From: Neurospora crassa OR74A
Taxonomy: Eukaryota; Ascomycota; Sordariomycetes; Sordariales; Sordariaceae
Length of the DNA: 64,000 nt
Assembly (NCBI RefSeq): GCF_000182925.2
Contig: NC_026505.1
Location: 2,356,001 to 2,420,000, forward strand
Reading direction: 5' to 3'
The stretch's first letter is position 1, and the number at the start of each line of letters is the position of its first letter. The position numbers and the translations under genes are program-made. The notes beneath the pieces were generated by a model. That model was not told where the DNA came from, searched no databases, and was given only the letters and a program-made list of their open reading frames with translations. This document shows, piece after piece, positions 22,801-33,763 of the stretch.

Positions 22801-25170
22801 CTTACACCATCACATCACCGCGTTATTAACTGGTTTCCAGAGCGCCTTCTCCCCTATATGGATGAGATTATCGTACTCGAAGGCGGCAAAATCGGGGATA
22901 TCGGCTCATACAGCGAGATCCAATCGCGAGGTGACCTCAAGCTCATGGCCATGACCGACGACGACGATGTTATCGAGTCCGGGGAGGAGCAGCAGTCTGC
23001 AACAGACGAGGTATCAAGGGACAGCAAAAGCCCGGCCATGACACAAAAGCCCTCAGACACGACAAATCGACAACCAATCAAGCCTAATTTCGAACGCCGT
23101 CAAGGAAGCTGGTCCGTTTACGCCTACTACGCTCGTAGCGCCGGCGCCCTCAGTCTCTCCCTCTGGGCCTTCTTCACCGTCCTCGGTGCCATAACATCCA
23201 ACTACATGACCATTTGGATCTCTAACTGGAGCTCCGCCAGCACCCCTTCGGCCTCCAACCCCGATCCGCATCCAAATCTAGGTTACTACCTTGGTATCTA
23301 CACGCTCCTCGTCGTTCTCGCCCAAATTGGTACCGTAGGCGAGTGCTTCGTTTTCCTCATCAACATCATCAGTAACACGGCCCTGTCTCTTCACACGGAC
23401 CTTTTGAATTCCGTGCTCTCCGCACCGCTTTCCTTCTTTTCCCAGTCGTCGTCGTTGTCGTTGTCGTCGTCATCGTCGTCACCCACAGACTCAAACGGCG
23501 ACGACAATAACGACACAAGCTCAGAAGACAGCGGCACCATAACCAACCGCTTCTCCCAAGACATGGACCTGATAGACATGACCCTCCCCATCCAAGCCAT
23601 CATGTTCACCAGCGCCGGTTCCTACGCCCTAGTCCAGCTAATCATCATCTGCGTCCTGGGAAAATACCTAGCCGCCACCGTCCCATTACTTGCCGTCACC
23701 CTATTTCTCGTACAAAAGTACTACCTGCGCTCGTCACGACAGCTGCGATTGCTAGACATTGAAGCCAAGGCGCCCGTGTACAAGCACTTCCTCGAAACAG
23801 TAACGGCGGGGGGTGTAGCTACCATTCGCGCGTTTGGGTGGGATAAGAGGTTCCGTGACAGACTGGCGAGGATGATGGATGAGGCACAGAAACCGTTTTA
23901 TATGTTGGCCTGTATTCAGCAGTGGTTGGCGCTGGTGTTGGATTTGGTGGTGGGCGGGATGGCGGTTGTGTTGGTGGGTGTGGCGGTTGGGGTGGCGCCG
24001 GATCCGGAGAAAGCAGGGTCGTCGAAGTCGGCTGTCAGTGCAGGGGCTTTGGGTGTGTCGTTGGTGTTGGTCATGACGTTTAATGAGCTGATTGTGCAGG
24101 CGTTGCAGGCGTGGACGAGGTTGGAAACGTCGATTGGGGCGGTGGCGAGGGTGAGGGACTTTGTAAGGACGACGCCGAAGGAAGAGGATCCGGCCGCAGA
24201 CTGTGACAATGGTGGCTGCGTTGGAGATGGATTGGCGGGATGGCCTTCCAGGGGTGAGATCAAGATCGAAAAGATCTGTGCCAGTTACGAGTATGTGTCA
24301 CCCACCCCCTTCCCCTTCTTCTCCTTGTGGTACCCCTGAATAAGTAAACAAAACTAACAACCTGCCTCCCGTGTATTTAGCAATACCTCCTCTAACACCA
24401 ATAACACCACCACTAGCGGACCCCCAGCCCTCAAAAACCTCACCCTTACCATTCCCTCTGGGTCCAAACTAGCAGTCATCGGCCCCTCTGGCTCCGGAAA
24501 GACCACATTCCTCCTCTCCCTTCTACGCATGATCCCGCTCTCCTCCGGATGCATAACCATCGACTCCCTCAACATCTCCACCATCCCTCGCTCGCGTCAC
24601 ATCTTCAATGTGATCCCGCAAGACCCCTTCTTCATCCCCAACACCAGCCTAGCCTTCAACCTCGACCCCTTCGGCCATCTCTCCCACCTGCCCCCTGCTG
24701 AGGCAACCGTCAAGATGGAATCCGCCCTCCGACTCGTCACACTCTGGCCGGGCCGCGTGACCGCCAACGGCCAGACTCTCGACAGCGAGCTGGTCACCTC
24801 GGAGTGGTCCGTCGGCGAGCTGCAGCTGCTGGCGCTAGCGAGGGCGTTGCTGCTCAAGGATCAGAGGAGAATCCTGGTGCTGGATGAGGCGATGAGTAGT
24901 GTGGATGAGAAGACGGAAGCGGTGATGCAGGAAGTTATCGACACGGAGTTTAAGGAGCATACGGTTATTGCGGTGGTGCATCGGTTAACGTATATTGAGA
25001 GGTTTGATTTAGTGGCGGTGTTGAAGAGTGGGGAGATGGTTGAGTTTGGGGAGCCAGGGGCATTGATTGAGAAGGCTCACGGTGAGAGGGAGGGAAATCG
25101 TAGTGTTTTTGGGGAATTGTATAGAGGGTTTCATCATGGAAGTGATGCCTTGGGGACAGGTTGGGACTAG
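19855..25170 (+). CDS. ABCC/MRP-type ABC transporter
   Basis: Seven exons (19855-20091, 20169-21101, 21171-21450, 21549-21782, 21856-22788, 22841-24290, 24381-25170) give 1618 residues. An N-terminal group of hydrophobic segments (TMD0-like) precedes two TMD-NBD halves. NBD1 has Walker A GPVGSGKST (about residues 716-724), an intact LSGGQRQRVALARA signature (about 809) and Walker B VIILDD. NBD2 has Walker A GPSGSGKTT (about 1390), Walker B RILVLDEAMSSVD, but a degenerate signature SVGELQLLALARA (about 1499). A Lys/Glu/Gly-rich cytosolic loop lies before TMD1. Fungal ABCC proteins export conjugates, toxins and drugs or load the vacuole; the substrate here is unknown. The gene is convergent with the CoA hydrolase. 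All exon junctions preserve the frame. Confidence 0.9.
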
Positions 25171-25579
25171 TTTGAATAAGATGTAACAGGTCTAGGGTAT
25201 AGACATGAAATAGCATGTACAACACAGCTTTTTCTATCAGAGACCGAAGGTACGACTGAAAAGAGGTCCAAGATCCATGACTTGAAGCACACAGCATGCC
25301 GCTGGGTTTCAGACTCTAGGGCCCGGCACTGAGAAGAGATCAAGGTATAGTCGCTGTGAAAGTAGAAGTAGCCGTAACAGTACTATCGCCATCCATAGAA
25401 TAACACTGAGTAAACCTTTGTGTTGTAAATTCGGGAGATCCTCGACACAAAAGCGGAGAATGGCAACTGAGACAACATGGTAGCCTGGCTGGATGGGGCA
25501 ATCATCATCATTATCAACACGGGGTGGGTTATCGTACAACGCGCATTTCTCCGACCACTCCTTAGCATCTTTGTCCATT
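25171..25579. other. Short convergent 3' interval
   Basis: This interval lies between the stops of the ABC transporter and 3-hydroxyisobutyryl-CoA hydrolase. Only 3' UTR sequence is expected; nothing else is visible. Confidence 0.5.
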
Positions 25580-27180
25580 CTACTCTTTCTTCCATTGGAC
25601 ATGCTCAGTACCCTTGCTCCGCACGGCCATACGATCGAGGACGTCAGAAACGGCTTCCCGAACACCTTGCTTGCCACGCCTGGTCTCGACGAAGTGGTCG
25701 ATGAGCTTTTCCCGGGTGAAGTTGCCCTTCTCTATCGCCTCCTTGACGTCGTAATCGTTGGGCAGGCCAAACTTGTTGTAGGGATACTGCATGTAGGATC
25801 TGTCGTTGAGCAGCTCCAACACAGGGACCTCTGGGTCGTTCCTAAAGTAGTCCTCGGAGATGTTGGCTCCAGGGGGGATCTCGTCTAGCGAAGCCGGCTT
25901 CCACTTGGCAGGTCCGTTCGCCCCCTTGTCAATGAGCAATGCGGTGACGCCCTCATTGAAGTCGTGAGACTTCATGAACTTGGCGGCCATCTGGTGTTCG
26001 CGCTTGAACGTATGAGCGATGCCCCAAGACTTGCCGAGGCGCATCTGGCGCAACGTAACATGGAGAGAAGTAGGGGAGCGCTGGGTAAGCTCCTCCAGGG
26101 TGTTCTTGGCCCAGCTCTGAACGCCTCCCTTGGCGCCTTCAGCGGCTTCCTCCTTAAGGGCGGCAATAATCTCGTCGATCTTGTCGTACTTGAAGCAACG
26201 GTCGATAGCAAGGCGAATCTTACCGCCAATTTCGATATTCTCGTCGTAGGGGACACCGGTGGAGAACTCTTCGATGGTGTCGTTGATGACGCTAAGGCGC
26301 TGTTCTATGGTCCAGTAGTCCCGGGGGGTAAGCTCGGCAAGACGGGATTCCAGGGCAGGCAGACTGCTCGAGTGAAGGTAGTGGGTGGCAATGCCGGCGT
26401 AGTAGACCTGGACACCCTTCAGCAGGGCGCTGGTGAGACCGAGGTAGGGGCCGACCTGGCCAGGCATCCTGGGGAGGAAGAAAGAGGCGCCGACGTCGGG
26501 GAAGAAGCCAATCTTGGTCTCGGGCATGGCGAAGACAGTGCGCTCGGTCGCAATTCTGAAGGGGGCGTGGATGCTGAGACCAACACCACCTCCCATGGTA
26601 ATGCCGTCGAGGAAAGCCACGTAAGGCCTGGTGTAGGTGGAAATCAGGTGGTTGAGCTTGTATTCGAGGCCGAAATAGTCGACGGATTTCTTGACGCCCT
26701 CGGGGCCCTCGGCGTTCTGCTTGGCCAGCGCGGCAACATCACCACCGGCGCAGAAGGCCTTCTCTCCGGAGCCCTTGATGACGATGACGTTGGCCATATC
26801 GGAGCGTTCCCATTCGAGGAGACGGGGCGCGATCTTGCGGATCATGGAGCCATTGAGGGCGTTGTACTTGGCTGGGCGGTTGAGCTCGACGGAGCGGAGA
26901 TTATATAGACTGTTGAAGAGGACATCCTCGGGCTCGTCACCCTCGACGGGCTTGAACAACTCGGCGGCGGCTTGGGTCGAGATCTGGGAGGAGGGGGCGG
27001 CGAGCGTGTTAGCTGTGTCCGTGTCCATGGCTTTTGTCTTCCCAAGGAGCGTCTTACTGGGGCCTGCTGGCCCAGGACTTTGGCTCTGAGCGGCATCGCG
27101 GTGAAGCTTGGTCGGCAGCTGCGAGAAGCAACAGCAGAAGCCAAGCCGGCGCGGCTGGCAATGGACTTGGAGACCAACAT
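25580..27180 (-). CDS. Mitochondrial 3-hydroxyisobutyryl-CoA hydrolase
   Basis: Two minus-strand exons (27180-27058, 26983-25580) give 508 residues. Exon 1 encodes an Arg/Ser/Ala-rich presequence (MLVSKSIASRAGLASAVASR) typical of mitochondrial import. The crotonase fold shows FCAGGD (about residues 118-123), DGITMGGGVG (about 167-176, oxyanion hole) and PETKIGFFPDVG (about 195-206), where the Glu and Asp of the hydrolase subgroup replace the enoyl-CoA hydratase pattern. The enzyme hydrolyses 3-hydroxyisobutyryl-CoA in valine degradation. The intron is phase 0 with donor GTAAGA and branch GCTAACACG. The length fits fungal homologues. A 314-codon ORF runs antisense to it but is a codon-bias mirror. 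Confidence 0.92.
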
Positions 27181-28144
27181 CGATGTACACTTCGGTAATT
27201 GGCTGGCTGGCTGGCTTTGTCTAGAATAGGAATGGAATAACAAGACCCAGGGTCAATATGGAAGAAAAATACTAAGTCCAAAATCCACCCCGAGGCTGTT
27301 TAGCACCGTTGTTGCATCATAGACCGGCCAAGGGACTCGGGCACTTTTTTTCGGGACTCGTTTTCCTGGGCTGGGAAAGGGAAAACGGGAGAACAATCAC
27401 CAATGATCTGAATGCCGCGTGGATGCAGGAACCGTGATAAGTGATAGCGAGAGTATCTGCAAATCCACTTTTTGCTGGAATTCAACGCGAAATGGAGCTC
27501 CAGCTTCAATTGATTTTCAAGGGCACCGCGCCTGGCAATCCCCGGGGCGGGGTTAGGTACGGGGGAGCTAATACATAGTGTAGAGGTAGCTGTGGAACCT
27601 GCCGAATCCCCGCCGCTATCGCTAGAAGCTGGAATATCCTCCGGCCGATGATACCTCTATCCATTCAAACTTGTCATTTTCCAGAAGCGACGCTCGGGCC
27701 CTCCGCTCACTGGAAACCCGATGTCCCGGCTGTCCGGGGGAGCATGTCGGGTTCGGCGGGGCTGGCAGCACCTGTCACCGGAGCGGTCCTCAGCCTTTCG
27801 CATTGGGATCCACCGTGAGCTTGTCATCCAATCGCCAAACTTTGAAGACGGTTCTGTTCCCAGAAAAGCTTGGCGCGTGTGCTGTAGCTGCTCCACGCTC
27901 CGAGTCGCCGCCGCGCCTGGCCCTCCGCTGCTGCAACATTTCCCGTCGTGGATTGAAGATAGCGATAGCATCCATTACAGCAACTATTGTCCAGGCTTCT
28001 ACCGTACACCACCAACCCATACCACGCGAAGCAACCACTCGACGTCAACAACCATTTTTGATACAAAGACAAAACTACAACTCATTTGCCCCTCCTACAT
28101 TTCAGTACCACTCCAATTCAACTCTAGACCAAAACACCATCGTC
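27181..28144. other. Divergent promoter interval (CoA hydrolase / SmD2)
   Basis: The two genes fire away from each other across 964 bases. The bases just before 28145 form a CA- and CT-rich leader. No ORF with recognisable content and no RNA gene are seen. Confidence 0.5.
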
Positions 28145-28913
28145 ATGGCTTCAGCGGATGCAAAGATTCAGTCAGTAGCTATCCCACTCTCCAGCATCAA
28201 CCCATGTGCGCGGGCAGCCCATGGACGCTTCAAGGAAACCAACTTGACTAACAACTGTCTACTATACAGGGAGCTTCTCACGAAGCCGCGCAATGAGCTT
28301 ACGTACGTTATATCCTCTTGTCAACATCACCTCCCTCTGTTACCATCGTCATCTCGCCCGCCCTGCTGCTCCCAGCTCCTCCTCTTTGCGACCCAAGACC
28401 ACGACGCCCGCCCAGCCAAATCACAAAGCTAACCAACTCGTCTGATACAGTGAATACGAAGTTTCTCTCCTCGAAGAGCACGAGTTCTCCGCCGGTCCTC
28501 TGGTACATATGCCCCATAAGCCTTGATCTACCACCCCTTCGACACGGAGCAGCGACTAATATGACACCCTTTTTGGCAGTCCATCCTCCAGACCGCCGTC
28601 CGCAGCCACTCCCAAGTCCTCATTTCCGTCCGCAATGGGCGCAAGATCCTTGCGCGCGTCAAGGCTTTCGATCGCCACATGAACATGGTGCTGGAGAACG
28701 TCAAGGAGATGTGGACCGAGACGCCCCGACTGGCCAATGGCAAGAAGGGCAAGCCCGTAAACAAGGACAGGTTTATCAGCAAGATGTTTGTGCACTTCCT
28801 TTTCATCTGTTGTTTCTCTCGCCCAGGAGAAGCGAAGATCAATGGCTGACATGTTTCACTTTCCTGGCAGGTTCCTGAGAGGCGACTCCGTCATCCTTGT
28901 CCTCCTCAGCTAG
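28145..28913 (+). CDS. SMD2: Small nuclear ribonucleoprotein SmD2
   Basis: Five small exons (28145-28170, 28270-28302, 28451-28502, 28580-28785, 28871-28913) give 119 residues, against about 118 in human SmD2. The Sm1 motif reads [20 protein letters not shown] with [11 protein letters not shown], and Sm2 reads [15 protein letters not shown], joined by the charged loop [13 protein letters not shown] seen in SmD2 orthologues. SmD2 is one of seven proteins in the Sm ring of U1, U2, U4 and U5 snRNPs. The donors of intron 1 (GTCAGT) and intron 4 (GTTTGT) are weaker than most here, but the protein alignment requires them. The gene is convergent with dihydroxyacetone kinase. Confidence 0.93.
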
Positions 28914-29485
28914 TTCACGAATAGCACGGCAAAATGTATAGGTTGGAGGTTTATTTCACTTGCACGGCGAAGACACGCGCCAGCACAACTTAGGGTTAAT
29001 GGCTCGAATGGAGTGGGGATGAGCCCGGGAAGGGTACCTATTGTTGGTCGACTGAATCGAGAGACATGCGGACTATATCACCTTACTACTACTCAACCGC
29101 TCGATCGACCATGATGACGACACAACCACGAAAGCAATTCAAAACGCCCCGTGAAAAGGCGCCGCGCAGGAACGAGAGGAAAGAAGAGAAACCCAAGCAG
29201 ATTTTCAGGGGCTATTAGGAAGGTCATACAAAGGGAAAACTAGTGTGAGCTCGGCGTTCAAACGTGTATTTGGTTTTGTTTAACTTTTTATCTTTCATTT
29301 CTGGTAACTTGATCGAACAGAATACCCAGACCGTGTTTAGGTTTTCGCAGACGCGGTCATGTTTTCTCGTGCTTTTTAACGACAAGCAACGGGATGATTT
29401 GTATTGGTGTTCCTGGTACGTCATTGAAATGGTGGTGCAAACTAACTACCTAGGGGTATATCGAGATCACATACAGCACCAATTC
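28914..29485. other. Convergent 3' interval
   Basis: Between the SmD2 and dihydroxyacetone kinase stops. Only short ORFs occur, and nothing beyond 3' UTR sequence is evident. Confidence 0.5.
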
Positions 29486-31492
29486 TTACGGCAATTCCGC
29501 CTCTCTTGTAACCTCCTCCCATCCATCATCCGATCCCTTGGCCTGCTTAGCACTGGAATCATCAGCCTTTTCAATTCCAGCCAGTCCAAGGAAGAACTTG
29601 GCCAATCCCCAAGCGCCCGGATCCGGCACCTGCTCGAATCCGGACCCGCCAATGTAGACGGTGCGGCCCAACTTGGCCTTCATACCCTTGGTGCCCTCAG
29701 CTCCCTGCTTGGCAGCCTCGGCCGCCTTCTTCACATCACCGGTCTTTTCGAGCGCATCGACAAAGGGATAGAGGGCATCAACCAGGGTGCGGTCACCGGG
29801 ACGAGCGGGCGTGTACTTGGACAGGGCCTCACAGCTCAGTTTGAGGGCTGCGGCCCAGGCATTTTCATCAGCAGCTTTCTTGTCCGACTCCCCTCCACCG
29901 ACAGTGTGGAGAGAGGCGACCAGAGCGTTGAGGAAGATGCCGTAGAGAGCACCCGAGGTACCGTCCATGGTTTGCTCGACCACGGTGACGATCTTGGCGA
30001 GGTCAATGGCTGCATCGCCTGTTAGGGGGTTGGAGTCGAGATGCGACAAGATTGCTGGCATTCTGTTAGCTATCAGGGGGAAAAGGGGTTGTTGTTGCTA
30101 GGGGGACATACCCTCAGCGCCGCGCTTCAGACCGATACCGCAATCACCATCACCCACCATGGTGTCGTACTTGGTCACATCCGGTTCGGCGGCGATGACA
30201 GCCTTCAGCCCGGCAACCAGCTGCTTCTGCACCTCCTGGGGCTCATACGTTAGACCACAAGGCCTCACCTCCTCCTCGGACTTGACCTCATTCTCCCGGG
30301 TACTCTTGTTTTCCCGCTGCTCCTCCCAAGTCAGCTTGGAGATGGGTGCTGTCCAACCCGTTGCCTCAGATGGGTAATCCAGCAAGTCAATCATGCCCGG
30401 TCCGCCAATGTCCGTGTTAACCACATTCAACAGCGAGATACTAAATCCCAACCCATTCAAGCTCGTCATATACGTGCCGCTCAGGATCCTCACGGGCTTG
30501 ATCCCATACGGTTGTTCCGCCAACTGCGTCACCACCTCGGTGACAATCCCGCCCATCTCCAACGGGCTGACACCACCGAGGTTGTTCACCAACAGCACCA
30601 CCTCATTCGAATTTACGTTCACAAACGCCCTGTCCTCATCGTTCCGATCCAGCAACTGCTTCAGCATCTTCCCCACCAACTCCGGCAACCCAATCCCCTT
30701 CTCCCTACTGCTCCCTTGCTCATTATGAATCCCCATGCCAATCTCCACCTCGCCCTCCTTCAACACCTTGAACTCGGCGCCCTCCGCCTCCGCCCTTCTC
30801 CCCGGAACATGCACATGCTCCAGACTGGCGCCGACACTGACGATATTCTCCGCCGCCAAATTGGCCACCTTTGTCACCTCCTTCAGACTCCGTCCCTGCG
30901 CAGCCAACGCTCCCGCAATCTTTTGGACCAACACCGTCCCCGCAATGCCTCTTCTGCCTACTTTCCCAGCTTTAGCCCGTCCAACACCGACATCATCCCC
31001 GACAACCACCATCTCCACGTTCACCCCCGCGGCTTTGGCTTTTTCTACGGCTAGGCCAAAGTTGAGCACGTCACCGGTGTAGTTCATGACTACCACCAGG
31101 ACCCCGCCCGCGTCCTCTCCTCTCTGTTGTTGTTGTCCATGTTCAGGAGAGGAGGAGGGCTCGTTGTTTTCAACCCGCCCCATGATCGCTGTACGGACTT
31201 GTTCGGCGGAGGGGGAAGCGAAGATGGTACCTGCTACACAGGCAGAGAGGAGACCGCGACCGACCATGCTGGAGAAGGAAGGTTCGTGGCCGGAGCCGCC
31301 GCCGGAGATGAGGGAGACTTTCTGTCTTTGGTTGGAGGAGGAGGAGGAGGAGGAGGCATTGCCGTAGCCGGGACGCAGGTAGACGATTTTGTTGTGGGCG
31401 TCGAGGGCGATGCCGGGGTTGAGGAGGGTGGTGGATTGCAGGGATGTGAGGACGAGGTGTTGGGGGTCGTTGATGAAGTGTCGGTTGGACAT
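29486..31492 (-). CDS. Dihydroxyacetone kinase
   Basis: Two minus-strand exons (31492-30112, 30054-29486) give 649 residues. The N-terminal DhaK domain shows SGGGSGHEPSFSSMVGRG and a His-containing motif IGMGIHNEQG, where the family His binds the substrate as a hemiaminal, plus NLGGVSPLEMGG. The C-terminal DhaL domain begins near TMVGDGDCGIGLKRG (Asp-rich, ATP-Mg binding, about residues 445-457) and continues with MDGTSGALYGIFLNALV. It phosphorylates dihydroxyacetone with ATP, detoxifying it and feeding glycerol carbon into glycolysis. The intron is phase 1, and its branch CTAAC lies very close to the CCAG acceptor. It is longer than yeast Dak1 (about 584) because of loops in both domains. 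A TATATAA lies about 155 bases upstream of the ATG. Confidence 0.93.
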
Positions 31493-32268
31493 TTTTGGAG
31501 GTGGTTGGTTGTGAGATATTGGATGGATTGGTTTGGTGGGTTGGAGTGTAAGGTTGGTAAGATTCTCGTCTATGTATCGTAAAATATGTCCGGTAAGATG
31601 AAGACGTGAATGTTTATCAAAATTGGATAAAGTGGTGGTTCTCAGTTATATAAGCTGTCGAGCAGACGCTTCGGATATCTATTGATAAAGCAGATGATTC
31701 GAAAACGATGACGAAGTGGATGGGAGTCCGGGATGTTCTAAGTTCTGTTGAGCTTCAACAAGTTTGTTAACCGGTGGATGATCGACAGTCAGTGGATCAG
31801 AGGCAAACTTGGAAGTCAGAGAGAGTGATGTTTGGATAGGATTCAGAAGGAAAAGAGATGGAGGAGGGAGGATACCGGAAGACCCCTGTGTAGTGTTGAG
31901 GGGGACGAGACAGGCAAGGACGTGATGCTAGTATGAAAGCGGGGGGCGGGGTTGACGCTTCCCGCTTCCCGGGGTCTCAGAGTCGACTCGGGACCTGTCA
32001 TTCAGTCCTCATGCGGGCCGCCTTGATGTTACATAAGGAGAAGAGATCGACGATGTTGTTGTCACTTTAAGTCGGAATAGAGAATGCCATGCTGATTACT
32101 AAGATTGTTGAAGGTGTTATTTCAGAGAATTTCAAGAGTTAAAAGAGACGATTGTAGAGATAGGTAGTTTGAACATGTGATGGTCATTGTTGAAAGCGCA
32201 CTTCGCCAAGTATCTTTCGAACCCCCTCCCGCTTGCTAATTACTTATCACTCCTCAGCCCCTAACCCT
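31493..32268. other. Upstream region of dihydroxyacetone kinase
   Basis: It separates two minus-strand genes. Apart from the TATA-like element at 31646-31652, I see no ORF or repeat of note; it should hold the kinase promoter and the 3' UTR of the small orphan. Confidence 0.45.
31646..31652 (-). promoter_or_regulatory. TATA-box-like element of the dihydroxyacetone kinase gene
   Basis: TATATAA on the minus strand lies about 155 bases upstream of the kinase ATG, a fair distance for a TATA box plus leader. The call rests on position and sequence only. Confidence 0.35.
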
Positions 32269-32737
32269 TCAATTACCCTTTGTCTCCTCATCATCACCCA
32301 AAATCTCCTTGCTCCGATGCTGATCCCTAATGAACTCTTGAATCTGTTCATCGTGATGAGGACGGTGCGGTGGTACAGCGCTGAGGTCTTCTTCCTTGGG
32401 CTTCATCTCTTCTTGCTGCTGCTGCTGCTGCTGCTGCTTCTTTCCTAGTCCAATCGTTTCGCTAACTGATGCTGGAACGTATTCCGAGACTATTTGTTTT
32501 TGTAGCACAAGTAGGGATAGGTAAGCTTGGGATGTTACAAACGAATATTAGAAATCGAAGACTGGGTTGTTACATACTCTTGTCAACGATCCCGCTTCCT
32601 CCGCTTTGTTGGGGTTGTTGTTGCTCCTCTGGACCCTTTCTTTTCTGCTCGGCAATTTGATCAAGCTGGGGCTTGTAGTCTGAGGGATCTTGTCCCTCGG
32701 CCCCGGGTTGGCTGACGGTGTTGGGGTTTGTTGACAT
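32269..32737 (-). CDS. Small hydrophilic orphan protein with polyQ
   Basis: Two minus-strand exons (32737-32578, 32489-32269) give 126 residues. The sequence is hydrophilic and low in hydrophobic residues: SDYKPQLDQIAEQKRKG, a short conserved-looking patch VPASVSETIGLGKK, then a run of eight Gln from a CAG repeat (about 32414-32438), and an acidic tail DEQIQEFIRDQHRSKE. The donor is GTATGT and the intron is phase 1; the branch site is not obvious. I do not recognise the family. It may be a small conserved Sordariomycete protein, possibly intrinsically disordered. It is divergent from the CobW-type gene. Confidence 0.65.
32414..32438 (-). repeat. CAG microsatellite encoding polyQ
   Basis: A trinucleotide repeat of about eight units inside the small orphan is read as Gln on the minus strand. 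Its length is likely to vary between strains. Confidence 0.8.
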
Positions 32738-33763
32738 GGTGATGGTGCCGTGGAAGATGGATTGGTGGTGATGGAAGAGAAGAGAGAGCTATGGTACTAG
32801 CTTTCGATTATTGACAACTCAGGCAAGACGAGAAAAAGTGTTTGAGAAGGGTCTAAACACAAGAGCACAACTTCAGACGGGCAGTTTCATGGCTTCGATT
32901 GAGACATGAAGCAGGTGTAAGTGGTCACTATTTAGGTGGGGATGACGTCACGAAATCCATTCGTTGTACAAAGACAAATGTGCGCTTTGCTTCCGTCGTC
33001 TGAACTTTCATAACTACATTGTTTTCTGTTCATGCAGAGAAGATCCAGATACTTCAATTCATAGCAATGAAGATACATATCTTGTCCGACGAACACCATG
33101 GCACGTTCCAGTCATCGTCGACCTCAATTCACCATCGAGGAGGAGGAGGATGTCCTTATCGCCCTTATCGCCCGATCTTATCGGACCGGCTAGAAGCCCA
33201 GAACAGCCCACTGAGCCCACGAGCCCCCGCCACCTTGTCGTGCCCCTCCAAGCGGCGGCAAGACCCGACGCCAGAGGGCGACCATGATGCTGGAAACTCC
33301 AGGAACCATATGATTTTGTTATGTCTCTCTTCATATTGTTGTAAAGTTTTTATATATTAAATAGAGTCGCTTTTCTCAATCCTCTTGAACAATACATACT
33401 GTCGGTACTTTTATAAACCCTTCTTGACCAAGTTGGACGTCCCCGAAGTCGGATCGGAATCGAAAAGCTATTCTCCAGAGACCAGGGCAGCTTGGCGATC
33501 TTTCCCTTCTCTCTTTTACAATTCTGCAATCCTGGATTGCCCGAAATTTGCGACAGTCTTGACCTCCTACATACCTCAATTACAGGTCGCCTACTCTCAA
33601 TTATCTTCCCGACATTCGATCGATCGACCTACCCCGAACTTTTCATCGCGACTTAGACCCTAGACGTAGTGTAGTCGCAGACTCGATCCTATACTTACGA
33701 AACCTACCCCTCCAACACAATCACGCAACAACCAACCAGCCAACCCACGAACAAACCACCACA
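32738..33763. other. Divergent promoter interval
   Basis: Lies between the polyQ orphan and the CobW-type GTPase. ORFs are short and not protein-like. The last 150 bases are CA/CT-rich leader for the gene at 33764. Confidence 0.5.

Noticed and set aside
25964-26908. 314-codon plus-strand ORF opposite the CoA hydrolase gene
   Set aside because: It is the mirror of GC-biased third positions in a well-identified gene and has Gly/Val/Asp/Glu-biased composition without a domain.
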